Source of the DNA: a virus
IMG/VR virus record: IMGVR_UViG_3300047494_000029
Span: 1-30,174 of that record
Direction: 5' to 3' (one strand)
Length of the DNA: 30,174 bases
In this document: positions 8,075 to 16,045 of the stretch, one piece after another
Position numbering within the stretch: the stretch's first letter is position 1
Layout: each line of letters begins with the position of its first letter
Notes under the pieces: model-generated
The model's input: the letters and a program-made list of their open reading frames with translations, nothing else
What the model was told of the DNA's origin: nothing
Database searches by the model: none
Translations under genes and position numbers: made by a program

Positions 8075-9960
8075 GATGCGGCGACCTTGAGCTGCCGGAT
8101 CATATCTCCGTTCACCCTCCCCTGCTCGTTCGCCACGGCGCGGCCGGTCGAGGCCGCATCGCCGGCGCCGTGGACATGGACATCGGTCTTTTGGCTGACG
8201 TGGACCGCGGCTCCCCCGCTTGCGAGGCGGCTATCTGAAAGGGCCGAGAGCGCCGCGGCGCCGCGCGCGAGATCGCCGGCGAGCCCGGCGCCGGGTCGCA
8301 TGAAACGGGCGAGATAATTGGTCATCGTCGCCGAAGCTGACCCAGCGCCCAGGACCGAAGCGCCCGCCTGGTCGCCGCCCTGAAGTTCCCAGAGCAGGTA
8401 CTTGAGCTGTTGATCGAGGGTCGGATTCGGGCCGAATAAACGGAACAGCCGCGCCTTGCGGTCGCCGAGCCATTGGCCGATGCCGAACGCCCCGCTCGTC
8501 GGGTTCACCGCATGGGGGTTGAGTCTGCTTTCCGCCGCGATGCCCGCGGTCAGGCCCCGCGACTGCTCGCCGGACAAACCGGCTTGACGGAAGAAGTCCA
8601 TGACCTGGGCGGCGACGGCGCCGTGGACGGCCTGAGCCCCTTGGGCGATCTGACCGGCGTGGAGAGCCGCCGCGCGGGCCATCGCCGACGCCCCGGCCTT
8701 CGTATCCGGCTTGCCGCTGATGACGTCCCATGCCCCACGCAGGGGATCGACGATTCCGGCCAGAAGGCTCTTACCGGCGCCCAGAAGATGGCCTCCCGCC
8801 GCGCCAGCGTCGCGGCGGGCGCCGACGGCGTCGCCGTGCCAGAGGTCGCCGAGGATGCGAAAGCCGGAGGCGACGGCGCGCACGGTCTCGGCCATGGTCC
8901 GGAGCATGTCGGTGATCTCCGACAGGAAGGTCTTGACGAGGATCTTCATCGCCCCGCCGAAGACCTGGCCGAGTAGCTTCAGGACCGGCGAAAGGGCGTC
9001 GGCGAGATCTCCGAAGGCGCTTTGCAGATCGGACACGCCACCGAGCGCGGCGTCGATCTGGTCCGACCATGCCGACCAGTCGATGAACGATGCCGCCCCG
9101 CGCTTCCAGGTCTCGAAGTCGCTGATCAGCGCGGTGATCCCGAGCGCTAGTGCGACGACACCGGCGACGACGGGACCGAGCAGAGCTAGAATGGGCGCGA
9201 GGACGAGAGCGAGGCCGATCAGCATGGTCGACCAGCCATTCGTCGCGGTGTCGGCCTCTTCGAGCCCCCGGATGACAGCCTCGATAGCCGGCATCACGCC
9301 GATCAGCACCCGGTCGGCGACGAGTTGCAGCATCGCAAGGACGTCGCGGACATCGTTCATGAACTTGTGCGAGGCTTCCGCCGCCGCCTGTTGGTCGACA
9401 CCGAGACGCTTCGCCATCTCGTGGTAGCGGTCGGAGAACTGGTCGCTGTCGCGCATGAGCGCCTGGAGCGTCAGCGCGTCGATCCCGAACCCTTGGGCGA
9501 TGCGCGCCGCCTGCCAGTACGGCAGGTTCTTCATCGCCTTGCCGAAGTCGTGGACGACATCCGTCATATCGCGAAGATCGCCGGTCGCGGTGCGGGTCTG
9601 GACGCCCAGGCTGTTGAGATAGCCCTCGCGCCCCGGGTTCATCCGCAGCGACTCGGCGACGTTCTCCAGCGCCGCTCGCATACCCTTGGCGGTGCCGCCG
9701 ACCTGGCCGAGGGCGAACTCGGCGGCGTGGATGTTCTCCACCGACGCGTGGATGCGCTGCGAGGCGTAGTAGAGGTCTTCGAACTGCTCGCCGATCTTGA
9801 CCACCGCGCCGACGACAACCGCGCCGGCCGCCTCCGTCGCGACGGCGAGTTCGGTAACGACCTTCGTCGCGCGCTTGACGCCTTCCTCGAACTTCTTGGC
9901 GTCGTCGATCTTGAACCCGAGGGCGACGAGAAATTCCTTGATGATGGTGGAATCGCTCAT
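8071..9960 (-). CDS. Tail tape measure protein with C-terminal lysozyme domain
   Basis: This 629-residue protein has a long helical N-terminal half, a hydrophobic segment at about residues 245-282 (likely membrane-inserting on injection), and Ala/Gly-rich linkers. Residues about 453-545 match the phage tail lysozyme family: VMDFFRQAGLSGEQSRGLTAGIAAES, with probable catalytic Glu477, followed by GAFGIGQWLGDRKARL. The tape measure sets tail length, and the lysozyme part opens peptidoglycan during DNA entry. The size fits a short contractile tail. It overlaps its neighbours on both sides by ATGA. Confidence 0.9.
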   Translation of the reverse strand: MSDSTIIKEFLVALGFKIDDAKKFEEGVKRATKVVTELAVATEAAGAVVVGAVVKIGEQFEDLYYASQRIHASVENIHAAEFALGQVGGTAKGMRAALENVAESLRMNPGREGYLNSLGVQTRTATGDLRDMTDVVHDFGKAMKNLPYWQAARIAQGFGIDALTLQALMRDSDQFSDRYHEMAKRLGVDQQAAAEASHKFMNDVRDVLAMLQLVADRVLIGVMPAIEAVIRGLEEADTATNGWSTMLIGLALVLAPILALLGPVVAGVVALALGITALISDFETWKRGAASFIDWSAWSDQIDAALGGVSDLQSAFGDLADALSPVLKLLGQVFGGAMKILVKTFLSEITDMLRTMAETVRAVASGFRILGDLWHGDAVGARRDAGAAGGHLLGAGKSLLAGIVDPLRGAWDVISGKPDTKAGASAMARAAALHAGQIAQGAQAVHGAVAAQVMDFFRQAGLSGEQSRGLTAGIAAESRLNPHAVNPTSGAFGIGQWLGDRKARLFRLFGPNPTLDQQLKYLLWELQGGDQAGASVLGAGSASATMTNYLARFMRPGAGLAGDLARGAAALSALSDSRLASGGAAVHVSQKTDVHVHGAGDAASTGRAVANEQGRVNGDMIRQLKVAAS

Positions 9961-10118
9961 CGCTTCTCCGCCAGCCTCCGGTCATTCTCAGCCCTGACGT
10001 CGAGCGCGTCGTTCATCCTGGCGATGTCTTCGAGGTCGAGGGTGCCGTCCTTCAGGCTCTCATACCGGCACGAACCGGCCAGGACGGGCCGCATCAGCCA
10101 GTCCGTGCCCTCGTTCAT
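9957..10118 (-). CDS. DUF6889-like protein, probable frameshift-expressed tail chaperone part
   Basis: The ATG at 10118 gives a 53-residue protein with the pattern WLMRPVLAGSCRYESLKDG and DLEDIARMNDALD, which I recognise as DUF6889. Its TGA overlaps the tape-measure ATG. The same frame stays open upstream into the end of the preceding chaperone gene. A -1 frameshift at the T-run there (10172-10178) would make a 205-residue fusion. That arrangement, with a short extension just before the tape measure, is the classical G/GT layout. The ORF may be translated alone from 10118, only as the fusion, or both. No good ribosome site precedes the ATG, which favours the fusion. Confidence 0.85.
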   Translation of the reverse strand: MNEGTDWLMRPVLAGSCRYESLKDGTLDLEDIARMNDALDVRAENDRRLAEKR

Positions 10119-10141
10119 GGCGATCAGGCGCGGGCCGCCGC

Positions 10142-10573
10142 TTACTTCGGTAGAGACCGTCGGAACGAAGAAAAAAAACCTTCCAGGTTCTCCTTGAGCA
10201 CGTTCCAGACGATCTGCAGCATCACGGCGCCGTCAATGTCGTCGAACATGAAGACGCCCGGCGCGGTCATCACCTTCTGCCAGCCCCGGTCGCCCTCGAC
10301 CTTACGGGAGACCGTGGCGAGGCTCGCGTTCATGATGGCCTCGACATCCGCGTCCGGCAGACGCGCGAGGGCTTCGAGGCCGGGGCCGAGGTCCGCGGCC
10401 GCAAGCACCTCGAGACCACCTTCCGGACCGCGAGCGGCTTGCGCCATCTGGGAGAGATTGCCGAACCCCGCGACGATCGGCGCGAGCTTGCGGAGGACGT
10501 TGGCCTGGGCGAAGGCGTTCATCCTGGCCGTGCGGTAGGTCTGGCCCGCGACCGCGAATGTGTCGTCGCTCAT
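10142..10573 (-). CDS. Tail assembly chaperone (zero-frame product)
   Basis: This 143-residue protein starts at the ATG overlapping the tube stop codon as ATGA (10573). It has an N-terminal TYRTARMNAFAQANVLRKLAPIVAGF region and then an acidic, helical body (LPDADVEAIMNASLATV). Its composition and place directly before the tape measure fit a gpG-type tail assembly chaperone. A run of eight T lies at 10171-10178, in zero frame GGT TTT TTT TCT, which contains the slippery heptamer T_TTT_TTT. Without a shift the protein ends ten codons later in RRSLPK. Confidence 0.8.
   Translation of the reverse strand: MSDDTFAVAGQTYRTARMNAFAQANVLRKLAPIVAGFGNLSQMAQAARGPEGGLEVLAAADLGPGLEALARLPDADVEAIMNASLATVSRKVEGDRGWQKVMTAPGVFMFDDIDGAVMLQIVWNVLKENLEGFFSSFRRSLPK
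10172..10178 (-). other. Putative -1 programmed frameshift site T_TTT_TTT
   Basis: In minus-strand sense the codons read GGT TTT TTT TCT, so X_XXY_YYZ is T_TTT_TTT, a classical slippery heptamer. Sliding back one base continues as TTC TTC GTT CCG and stays open without a stop into the DUF6889 frame, ending at 9957. The fusion would have 134 chaperone residues and 71 from the new frame. A homopolymer sequencing error of one base could also produce this picture. Confidence 0.7.
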
Positions 10574-11028
10574 CGCGCGGGTGACCCCGTGCCCAGCTGC
10601 ATGGTGAGCTTGCCGACGTTGAAGACCCATTCGTTCATCGGCCCGTCCTTGGAGTAGCCGACCGTGGGAAACTTCGCGAACGCGGCCTGACGGCCGACGT
10701 GGCTGTCGCCCCGCGCGATGTCGTTGCCGGTGATCACGTTCTGACCATGGTTGGCCGAGGACGTGGTCTGGAAGTGGTAGAGCTGGGACAGCTGCTGGTT
10801 GACCGGGGAGGTCTTCAAGAGTCGGATCGTGATCTTGCCTGCCTTGCCGGCATGCAACGAGTGCATCGCCTCGCCGTCGGCGCCGACGGTCATCGTGTCC
10901 TTGTCTTCTTCCATCTCGAAGGTGATACCCTCCTCGGCGACACCGGCGTCGGAGCCGATGTTGAAGGAACCGCCCGGCCCGGAGATCGAGGCCTTGAAGT
11001 CGAGAAAGCTATAGGTCTGCTGGGTCAT
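10570..11028 (-). CDS. Tail tube protein (DUF3277-like)
   Basis: This 152-residue protein begins TYSFLDFKASISGPGGSFNIGSDAGVAEEGITFEM, the DUF3277 pattern seen in KPP10-type myoviruses. A DTMTVGADGEAMHSLHAGKAGKITIRLLKTSPVN block follows, with a HDI-like GQNVITGNDIARGD segment. Family members form the inner tail tube polymer. The gene comes directly after the sheath gene and before the chaperone, the canonical position. Confidence 0.88.
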   Translation of the reverse strand: MTQQTYSFLDFKASISGPGGSFNIGSDAGVAEEGITFEMEEDKDTMTVGADGEAMHSLHAGKAGKITIRLLKTSPVNQQLSQLYHFQTTSSANHGQNVITGNDIARGDSHVGRQAAFAKFPTVGYSKDGPMNEWVFNVGKLTMQLGTGSPAR

Positions 11029-11038
11029 CGGTCAGCTC

Positions 11039-12520
11039 TCAGCGATTGAATGTCAGGGCGACGTTGGCGGTGTCGGTCGCGCCCGCGAATTTAGCGGCGA
11101 CCTGGAACCCCACCGACTTGCGGGCGGCGCGATCGGGCGTCGACTGAAGGGCGATCGGCGGCTGGTAGACGTAGTAGCCGGTCGGCATGAAGTCGCCGAG
11201 CGCGAGCTGGCCGAAGCCGCCCGAGGTCCACACCCCCGGCGCCACCAGACCGTTGACCACGCTCTGATCGAGCGCGGAGGTCGCGGCGTTGGTGATCAGC
11301 GCCTGGCCCGCGTCGGTCTGGGCGACCTTCGTCCCCACGCCCACGAAGAGGTTGAATACGTTGGTCTGGATCGCTCCGGCGAGCCAATCGGCGCCAGTGA
11401 TCTCGTCCAAGTAGGCCGGACCAGCCATGACGCCCGCTTCGAGAATCGCCACCCCGTTGGCGTAGGTTGCGCAATAGTTGCAGCGCTTGGCGTCCAGCGC
11501 GGAGGCCTGAGCCGCCGTGAGGCTCTCGGGAACGATGCCGGGCAGGCTCTGGTACATATAGTTGATCGCGGTTTTCGAACCCTGCCAGTTCACCGTGACC
11601 ATGCGGCCCATGACGGCGCACACCGCATAGGGATCGGTCGAGGAATACAGCACGAAGGTGCGGGTATACCCTGCCGCCATCAGAGCCGACGCAATGTCTG
11701 TGGTCAGCGCGCCGTTCGGAGCCGCCGCCTCCTGGGTGGTCACGAAGTAGACGTGCGGATTGACCGCGTCGGCCTGGACGTAGGCGGCGATCGCGAGGTG
11801 ATCGGCATCGGCCACGGCCGGCGACACCACGCTGAGACCGTAGAAGTAGGTGGCCAAGCCATCGAGGGCCTGGACCGCGGCGATCGCGGTCTCGGCGGCT
11901 TGCCCGGCGACGAGGCGAGCCCCTGTCGCCTGAGTGAGACCCAACAGCGTGGCGATGTTGGTCCCGGCTCCTGGCGTCCCCGGAAAGGCGAGGGTCGAGG
12001 CCGAGCCGGTGGTGCCGGAGGTGATGGTGAAGTTCGACCCGTTCCAAGAGCAGACCGCACCGCCGCTCAGGGCGGCGGTGACCGCGGCCGCCACGGCGTT
12101 GAGGTTCGATGCGGCCGCGAAGCTCAGTCCGGTGAGAGCTTGGACGGTCCCGTTGATGGTCACCGTCAGCGAGCCGCTCGTGATCGCGGTAAAGGCGCCG
12201 AGGGCTTGCGCGGCGGGCGCCAGGGCGCCCCCGATAAGCAGCCCACTTGTCGCGGTCTGGGCCCATCGTCCAATGAAGAGCTGCGTCGGAGACGGCGTCG
12301 CGGCGAAGAAGTCGACCGCCGCGAGATATTCCGGAGCGGTGGCGCCGAAATCGGCCGCGACCGCGCTGATCCCCGAATAGCTCCGCAGCCGCTGGCCGAC
12401 GTCGATGACGTTGGACGAGCCGAGGATCAGGGCGGAATTGACGTTGGCGTATTGAGCGCCGGAACTGCTGATCGTGTAGGCGACATTGATCAGCCTCGAA
12501 ACGGGCAGGCCTTGGCTCAT
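11039..12520 (-). CDS. Tail sheath protein (DUF3383)
   Basis: This 493-residue protein matches DUF3383 sheath proteins. It has an N-terminal INVAYTISSSGAQYANVNSALILGSSNVID segment, YSGISAVAADFGATAPEYLAA, and ATPSPTQLFIGRWAQ. The C-terminal domain contains YVFV/NVFNLFVGVGTKVAQTDAGQALITNA. It would polymerise around the tube and contract on infection. It proves the contractile-tail class of this phage. Its ATG overlaps the preceding stop as ATGA. Confidence 0.92.
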   Translation of the reverse strand: MSQGLPVSRLINVAYTISSSGAQYANVNSALILGSSNVIDVGQRLRSYSGISAVAADFGATAPEYLAAVDFFAATPSPTQLFIGRWAQTATSGLLIGGALAPAAQALGAFTAITSGSLTVTINGTVQALTGLSFAAASNLNAVAAAVTAALSGGAVCSWNGSNFTITSGTTGSASTLAFPGTPGAGTNIATLLGLTQATGARLVAGQAAETAIAAVQALDGLATYFYGLSVVSPAVADADHLAIAAYVQADAVNPHVYFVTTQEAAAPNGALTTDIASALMAAGYTRTFVLYSSTDPYAVCAVMGRMVTVNWQGSKTAINYMYQSLPGIVPESLTAAQASALDAKRCNYCATYANGVAILEAGVMAGPAYLDEITGADWLAGAIQTNVFNLFVGVGTKVAQTDAGQALITNAATSALDQSVVNGLVAPGVWTSGGFGQLALGDFMPTGYYVYQPPIALQSTPDRAARKSVGFQVAAKFAGATDTANVALTFNR

Positions 12521-13107
12521 GGAAGCGTCTCCGCAAGAGGTAGGGTTTGGCCGTTGTCTCGGGCCAGGATTCCGCCGAAGGCAGCGAGGTCGAGAACCGG
12601 GAAGACGCGGGTGATGGCGCGCCGGACGGTCAGGGTGATGTCGTAGCGATTGAGCCAGAGGCTCTTGACGAGCTCGGGCGCGCGGGTGGCGGGGCCGACC
12701 GAGATCAGGCCCATTCCCGCGAGGAAGAGCGGCTCGCGGTTCTGGGCGATCTTCATGCCGTCGCGCAGGATACCGGCGTTCGCCTTCGCGGCGGGGCCGT
12801 AGAAGCTGGCGAGGACCAAAAGGGTTTCATGGGTGGTGAGCTGATCCTGGCCGGCACCCCCGACCTCGGCATGACCGACGAAGGGAAAGTCGTCGGCGGA
12901 CGCCGTGGGCATGACGCCGATCGAGGCCCAGTTGGTCCCGGCCGGGGGAAGGTTGGGCGGCGCCTGCTGGTAGCGCGGGAAGACCATAATTCCGGAGAGC
13001 CCGGTGACGCCGCACACCAGCGCCTGAAAGAAGTCGTCGAGAGCGTCGTCTTCGAGGGGCCCCGAGCCGGACTGGACGAGGGACCCGCCGGTGCTGGAGT
13101 CGGTCAT
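12517..13107 (-). CDS. Tail/neck terminator protein (LIC_12616-like)
   Basis: The start is taken at ATG 13107, which overlaps the previous stop as ATGA; a longer reading to 13143 adds twelve unrelated residues. The 196-residue product has a DDFFQALVCGVTGLSGIMVFPRYQ segment, a PPAGTNWASIGV block and a GHAEVGGAGQDQLTTHETLLVLASFYG strand region. This pattern fits the phage neck terminator (gp12-like) family that caps the tail before joining the head. Its place just before the sheath gene supports this. Confidence 0.8.
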   Translation of the reverse strand: MTDSSTGGSLVQSGSGPLEDDALDDFFQALVCGVTGLSGIMVFPRYQQAPPNLPPAGTNWASIGVMPTASADDFPFVGHAEVGGAGQDQLTTHETLLVLASFYGPAAKANAGILRDGMKIAQNREPLFLAGMGLISVGPATRAPELVKSLWLNRYDITLTVRRAITRVFPVLDLAAFGGILARDNGQTLPLAETLP

Positions 13108-13490
13108 TGCGGGGCTTGGTCGATGCTGTCGATCGACGAGCATTCGGCGACGATGAAGCCCGCGCCGAAGTGGCTGAGATTGTCGACAGAAGTGACGACA
13201 TAGGGGTCGCCGTTCCAGATCACCTGATCGGGGTCATAGCCGGGCGCGGCGCTGCGCAGCCGGAACTGAGTATGGACCACGATGACGTTGGGCCTGAATT
13301 GCGCATCGGCGGAGCGTTCGAGCTTCTCGCCAGACTTGGGCGTCACGACGCCGACGGGCGCCGGACTGATCGTCGTGACGGTGCGGCTCGGCCGTCCGTT
13401 GGTCCCGTTCGCGACCGCGATGCGGTTCACGGTGAGAAACTCGGCGAAATCCGGATCCGCGACGATGTCGGAGACGTCGAGGTTAGGCAT
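13104..13490 (-). CDS. Head-tail joining (stopper-like) protein
   Basis: This 128-residue protein is beta-rich, with N-terminal DIVADPDFAEFLTVNR, a TVTTISPAPVGVVTPKSGEKLERSADAQ region, and the segment PDQVIWNGDPYVVTSVDNLSHFGAGFI. The latter resembles neck and stopper proteins of related myoviruses, where a short barrel domain ends in a YxVxxVxN-type strand. It overlaps the terminator gene (ATGA) and the gp10-like gene (8 bp). The specific role is inferred from gene order. Confidence 0.72.
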   Translation of the reverse strand: MPNLDVSDIVADPDFAEFLTVNRIAVANGTNGRPSRTVTTISPAPVGVVTPKSGEKLERSADAQFRPNVIVVHTQFRLRSAAPGYDPDQVIWNGDPYVVTSVDNLSHFGAGFIVAECSSIDSIDQAPQ

Positions 13491-13998
13491 TGCGCGAACC
13501 CTTCGGTCGGATCACGGAGGTGACAGCGTTTCGCATCTGACCGCTGTCGATCAGGGGCTTCTCGCTGGTGCGCCCCCTCGCCTTGCGCTTCGCGATGGTG
13601 GACGGCGCCAGTGGCGCGAACGGACCGTCGGTAATCTTACGTTTCGCCCCGCGCTCGCCCAGCAATCCGGCGGCGACAAGGGATTTGACCGCGGCGTCGC
13701 GGTGGCCGGAAAGGACCTCGTCGGCGCCCTTCCGCAGCACCTTGACGATCCCCGGCTTCTCATTTGCCACGCCCGGCTCGAGCCACGGCCGCGCCGGAGT
13801 ATTGGTGGCGGGCGAGCCATTTTCCATCAGATAGCCGATCTCGGCATTGTTCAGTGGGTGGGGTTCCGATGGGTCCGGCTGGCGCTCCGCCGTGGACGAT
13901 GGGATGCCGACAAGGACCTCGCTCTTGGCGAGGCTCTTCAGACCGGCGAGGACGTTGGCGACCTTGTCCTTGGTGACCCGCAGGGTCTTGGGGCTCAA
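13483..13998 (-). CDS. HK97 gp10-like neck/tail completion protein, TTG start
   Basis: The sensible start is a TTG at 13998 overlapping the preceding TGA (TTGA), giving 171 residues. A reading from 14070 runs back through the DUF4054 gene and is unlikely. The sequence has SEVLVGIPSSTAERQP, the N-NAEIGYLMENGSPATNTPARPWLEPGV motif (about residues 49-75), KRKARGR and a C-terminal KPLIDSGQMRNAVTSVIR segment. This is the pattern of gp10-like minor tail and neck proteins: E-x-G-x-P...P-R-P-F/W...L-x-D-(S/T)-G-x-L/M. It would take part in joining tail and head. Confidence 0.8.
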   Translation of the reverse strand: MSPKTLRVTKDKVANVLAGLKSLAKSEVLVGIPSSTAERQPDPSEPHPLNNAEIGYLMENGSPATNTPARPWLEPGVANEKPGIVKVLRKGADEVLSGHRDAAVKSLVAAGLLGERGAKRKITDGPFAPLAPSTIAKRKARGRTSEKPLIDSGQMRNAVTSVIRPKGSRNA

Positions 13999-14378
13999 AG
14001 CTGCACGCCGCCGGCGCCAATCAAACGAGCAAGACCGAGATAGCGGCGGCCGTAGCTGGTCGCGTTCCACTCCCCGCCGCCATCCAGGGCGACCGCCCCG
14101 ACATCATAGGCCGCGCTCACCTTGTCCACGGCCTTGGCGGCGAGAGGACCGCTGGACTGGCCCGGAACACCGCCCATGGCCGCCGCCTTCTGCGCCTGCG
14201 CCGAGAGGGCGAGGTTGTGGGCGACGAAGAGTTCGGTGCCGATGGTGAGCAGCGCGCCCCACTGGATCGGGTCCAGCAGGTTCGTCGCCACGCTCAGCCA
14301 TAGCTGGATCGTCGCCGTCGGATAGGCCGAGGCGTTCGCGAACTCCGGAAAGTCCGTGACGAAGGCGGTCGGGTCCAC
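13995..14378 (-). CDS. DUF4054-type head-tail adaptor
   Basis: This 127-residue protein starts with GTG at 14378, with AGGAG four bases upstream. It shows the DUF4054 pattern: F-x-x-D-FPEFANASAYPTATIQLWLSVATNLLDPIQWG, then GTELFVAHNLALSAQ, GPLAAKAVDKVSAAYD and ATSYGRRYLGL. The family is a neck-ring or head-completion adaptor equivalent to HK97 gp6-type connectors. It lies between capsid and neck genes, as expected. Confidence 0.87.
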   Translation of the reverse strand: MDPTAFVTDFPEFANASAYPTATIQLWLSVATNLLDPIQWGALLTIGTELFVAHNLALSAQAQKAAAMGGVPGQSSGPLAAKAVDKVSAAYDVGAVALDGGGEWNATSYGRRYLGLARLIGAGGVQL

Positions 14379-14397
14379 GGCGCGCTCCTGTCAGGCG

Positions 14398-14826
14398 TCA
14401 GGCGCCGTCGACCGATTTGACTTTGGTCTTGCCCCTGGCGTCGGACTGCGGCTCGGAGAAACCGATGGAGACCAGGGCGGCGCTGAAAGCTTCCGCCGTG
14501 ATCTCCGGTTCCGGCTCGCCCTTCGCGCTCGGCTCCCGCATCCCTGCGGCGATCTCGGCTTCCTCGGCATGAGCCGACTTCTCAGCCGCGAGGTCGATCG
14601 CTGCGTTAGCAGCGGCCTCGGCGGCCGTCGCTGCCTTCCGGGCGCCAAGCGCATACTCCCGCGAGCCCATGACAGGCTCGTCGGGATGAAGATGCAGCTT
14701 GGTGTACCAGTGGTCGGCGACCTCGTCGTCGGCTTCTTGGGGGCCGATTCCGATCTCGCTGATGGAATGATCGGACCGAGTGAGGCGGAACGATCTGGCG
14801 ACGTTGATGATGCGCGGGGCCACCAC
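14398..14826 (-). CDS. Hypothetical protein between capsid and neck genes
   Basis: This ORF probably starts with a GTG at 14826 or 14823, three to six bases after the capsid stop codon, giving about 142 residues. A longer reading to 15054 lies inside the capsid gene and is rejected. The N-terminal part includes PRIINVARSFRLT and a DEVADHWYTKLHLHPDE segment. The middle is an Ala/Glu-rich likely helix, and the C-terminus is charged. No family is recognised. Its position suggests a virion or head-completion protein, but this is inference. Confidence 0.65.
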   Translation of the reverse strand: MVAPRIINVARSFRLTRSDHSISEIGIGPQEADDEVADHWYTKLHLHPDEPVMGSREYALGARKAATAAEAAANAAIDLAAEKSAHAEEAEIAAGMREPSAKGEPEPEITAEAFSAALVSIGFSEPQSDARGKTKVKSVDGA

Positions 14827-14828
14827 GT

Positions 14829-15941
14829 CTAGATCCCGTCCATGTACCCGATCGTCTCGGCGTAGACGATCTCGGTGACGCCCATCCGACCCCAGTAGGT
14901 GGTGATCTGATAGAGCGAACGATACTCCAGCGGGGTGCGCTGGAGCGGGGTCATGGCGAAGCGCACACGGTCTTCGTCCTTGGTGTAGGCAACCATGCGA
15001 TCGACCGTGCCGAGCTGACCGGGGGTTCCACCGACACCCTGGCCGATCAGCCATTTCAGCGGCTGGATGTTCAGCTTCTGGCCGTTGTTGACCGCCAGGT
15101 TGTTGTCCATGATGAACTTCATGATGGACTGATTGCCGGCCGAGGAGATCAGCTGGGAGACGAGGTAGCTGTACTGCGCCGGAGGAATGCGCAGCTCGGT
15201 CGGAATGACCGCCCAGCCGGACGCCTGCCAGGTCGAGGACAGCAGCGCGTTGACGTCGGCGAGTATCTGGGTCGGCGACTTGTTGACCCAGGCCGATGAA
15301 CCGCCGGCGCCCACGGCCGGAGCGTTGGTGACATTGGTGACCCGCTGGATACCGCTGTTGGCATCGGCGTTGACCAGACCGTTGAGGCCATAGAAGGCGT
15401 CGCCGATATAGACCTGCTCATCGGTGTCCATCTGATGCTTCAGCTGGAGACCGCGGAACTTCTGCGCGTCGATCGGCTGGCCGAGCTTCTGAGAGCGGAC
15501 CAGTTCGGGCAGAGTATATTTGAGCTCCATCCCCCAGAGGTTCAGGGGATTGGTTGTCTTGCCGATGTCGGCGCTGATGCCGCTGATGGCGTTGGCGTCG
15601 GACGAGATCCAGCTCTTGCCGTTGGGATTGATCCCACCGGGGGCCGCGAAGCTCGAGTTGGTGAACGACGACACGTCGTCTTCGACGGAGACATCGGTGC
15701 GCAGATCGATGTCCCGCGACCAGGTCACCGCCGCCAGCGGATCGTGCAGCTTCTGGTCGAGCCGTTCGAGTTGGCCGATCAGGAAGGCGCCGAGGCTGTC
15801 GATGGTGGCCCGGTCATAGGTTTGCAGTTCGTCCATGGTGCGGACGCTGCGGTACGACCGGATGTCGCGAGGGCCGGCCGAAGCGGCGACCCCCACGAGA
15901 GCGGAGCCCGCCAGGAGGGCTCGCGTAGGCGTATGGAACAT
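14829..15941 (-). CDS. Major capsid protein (DUF2184 family)
   Basis: This 370-residue protein matches the DUF2184 major capsid family. It has a YDRATIDSLGAFLIGQLERLDQKLHDPLAAVTWSRDIDLR segment (about residues 42-81), a NLWGMELKYTLPELVRSQKLGQPIDAQKFRGLQL motif and the LNIQPLKWLIGQG block. The C-terminus, PLQRTPLEYRSLYQITTYWGRMGVTEIVYAETIGYMDG, is typical. It should adopt the HK97 fold. GGAG lies six bases before the ATG at 15941. The first 22 residues are oddly hydrophobic (RALLAGSALVGVAASA), like a signal peptide, but a start there has the only good ribosome site. Confidence 0.88.
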   Translation of the reverse strand: MFHTPTRALLAGSALVGVAASAGPRDIRSYRSVRTMDELQTYDRATIDSLGAFLIGQLERLDQKLHDPLAAVTWSRDIDLRTDVSVEDDVSSFTNSSFAAPGGINPNGKSWISSDANAISGISADIGKTTNPLNLWGMELKYTLPELVRSQKLGQPIDAQKFRGLQLKHQMDTDEQVYIGDAFYGLNGLVNADANSGIQRVTNVTNAPAVGAGGSSAWVNKSPTQILADVNALLSSTWQASGWAVIPTELRIPPAQYSYLVSQLISSAGNQSIMKFIMDNNLAVNNGQKLNIQPLKWLIGQGVGGTPGQLGTVDRMVAYTKDEDRVRFAMTPLQRTPLEYRSLYQITTYWGRMGVTEIVYAETIGYMDGI

Positions 15942-16045
15942 TTGGGGGCTCCGTCTTGAGGGAATGGCGCGTCGTCACGACGGGCCGAGAGCCGCTGCCC
16001 AGGCGGCGTTTGGGGCGGAAGGGGCGGCGCGGAGCCCCGAAGAGG
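15942..16045 (-). other. Intergenic spacer before capsid gene with small hairpins
   Basis: This 104-bp gap is one of the longer spacers in the late block. In minus sense it holds a GGGGC/GCCCC hairpin soon after the cement stop and a perfect small palindrome CGTCG-TGA-CGACG (15970-15982). The GGAG ribosome site for the capsid gene follows. No T-tract or convincing promoter was seen. Hairpins here may adjust capsid mRNA stability; this is speculative. Confidence 0.3.

Noticed and set aside
10118-10144. Treating the DUF6889 ORF and the chaperone as unrelated genes
   Set aside because: The uninterrupted -1 frame from the T-run into this ORF and the missing ribosome site make coupled expression by frameshift the better explanation, though separate initiation is not excluded.
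14398-15054. Longer reading of the hypothetical gene into the capsid gene
   Set aside because: The first 76 residues lie inside the capsid coding sequence in another frame and are Arg/Pro/His-rich; a GTG just after the capsid stop is the better start.
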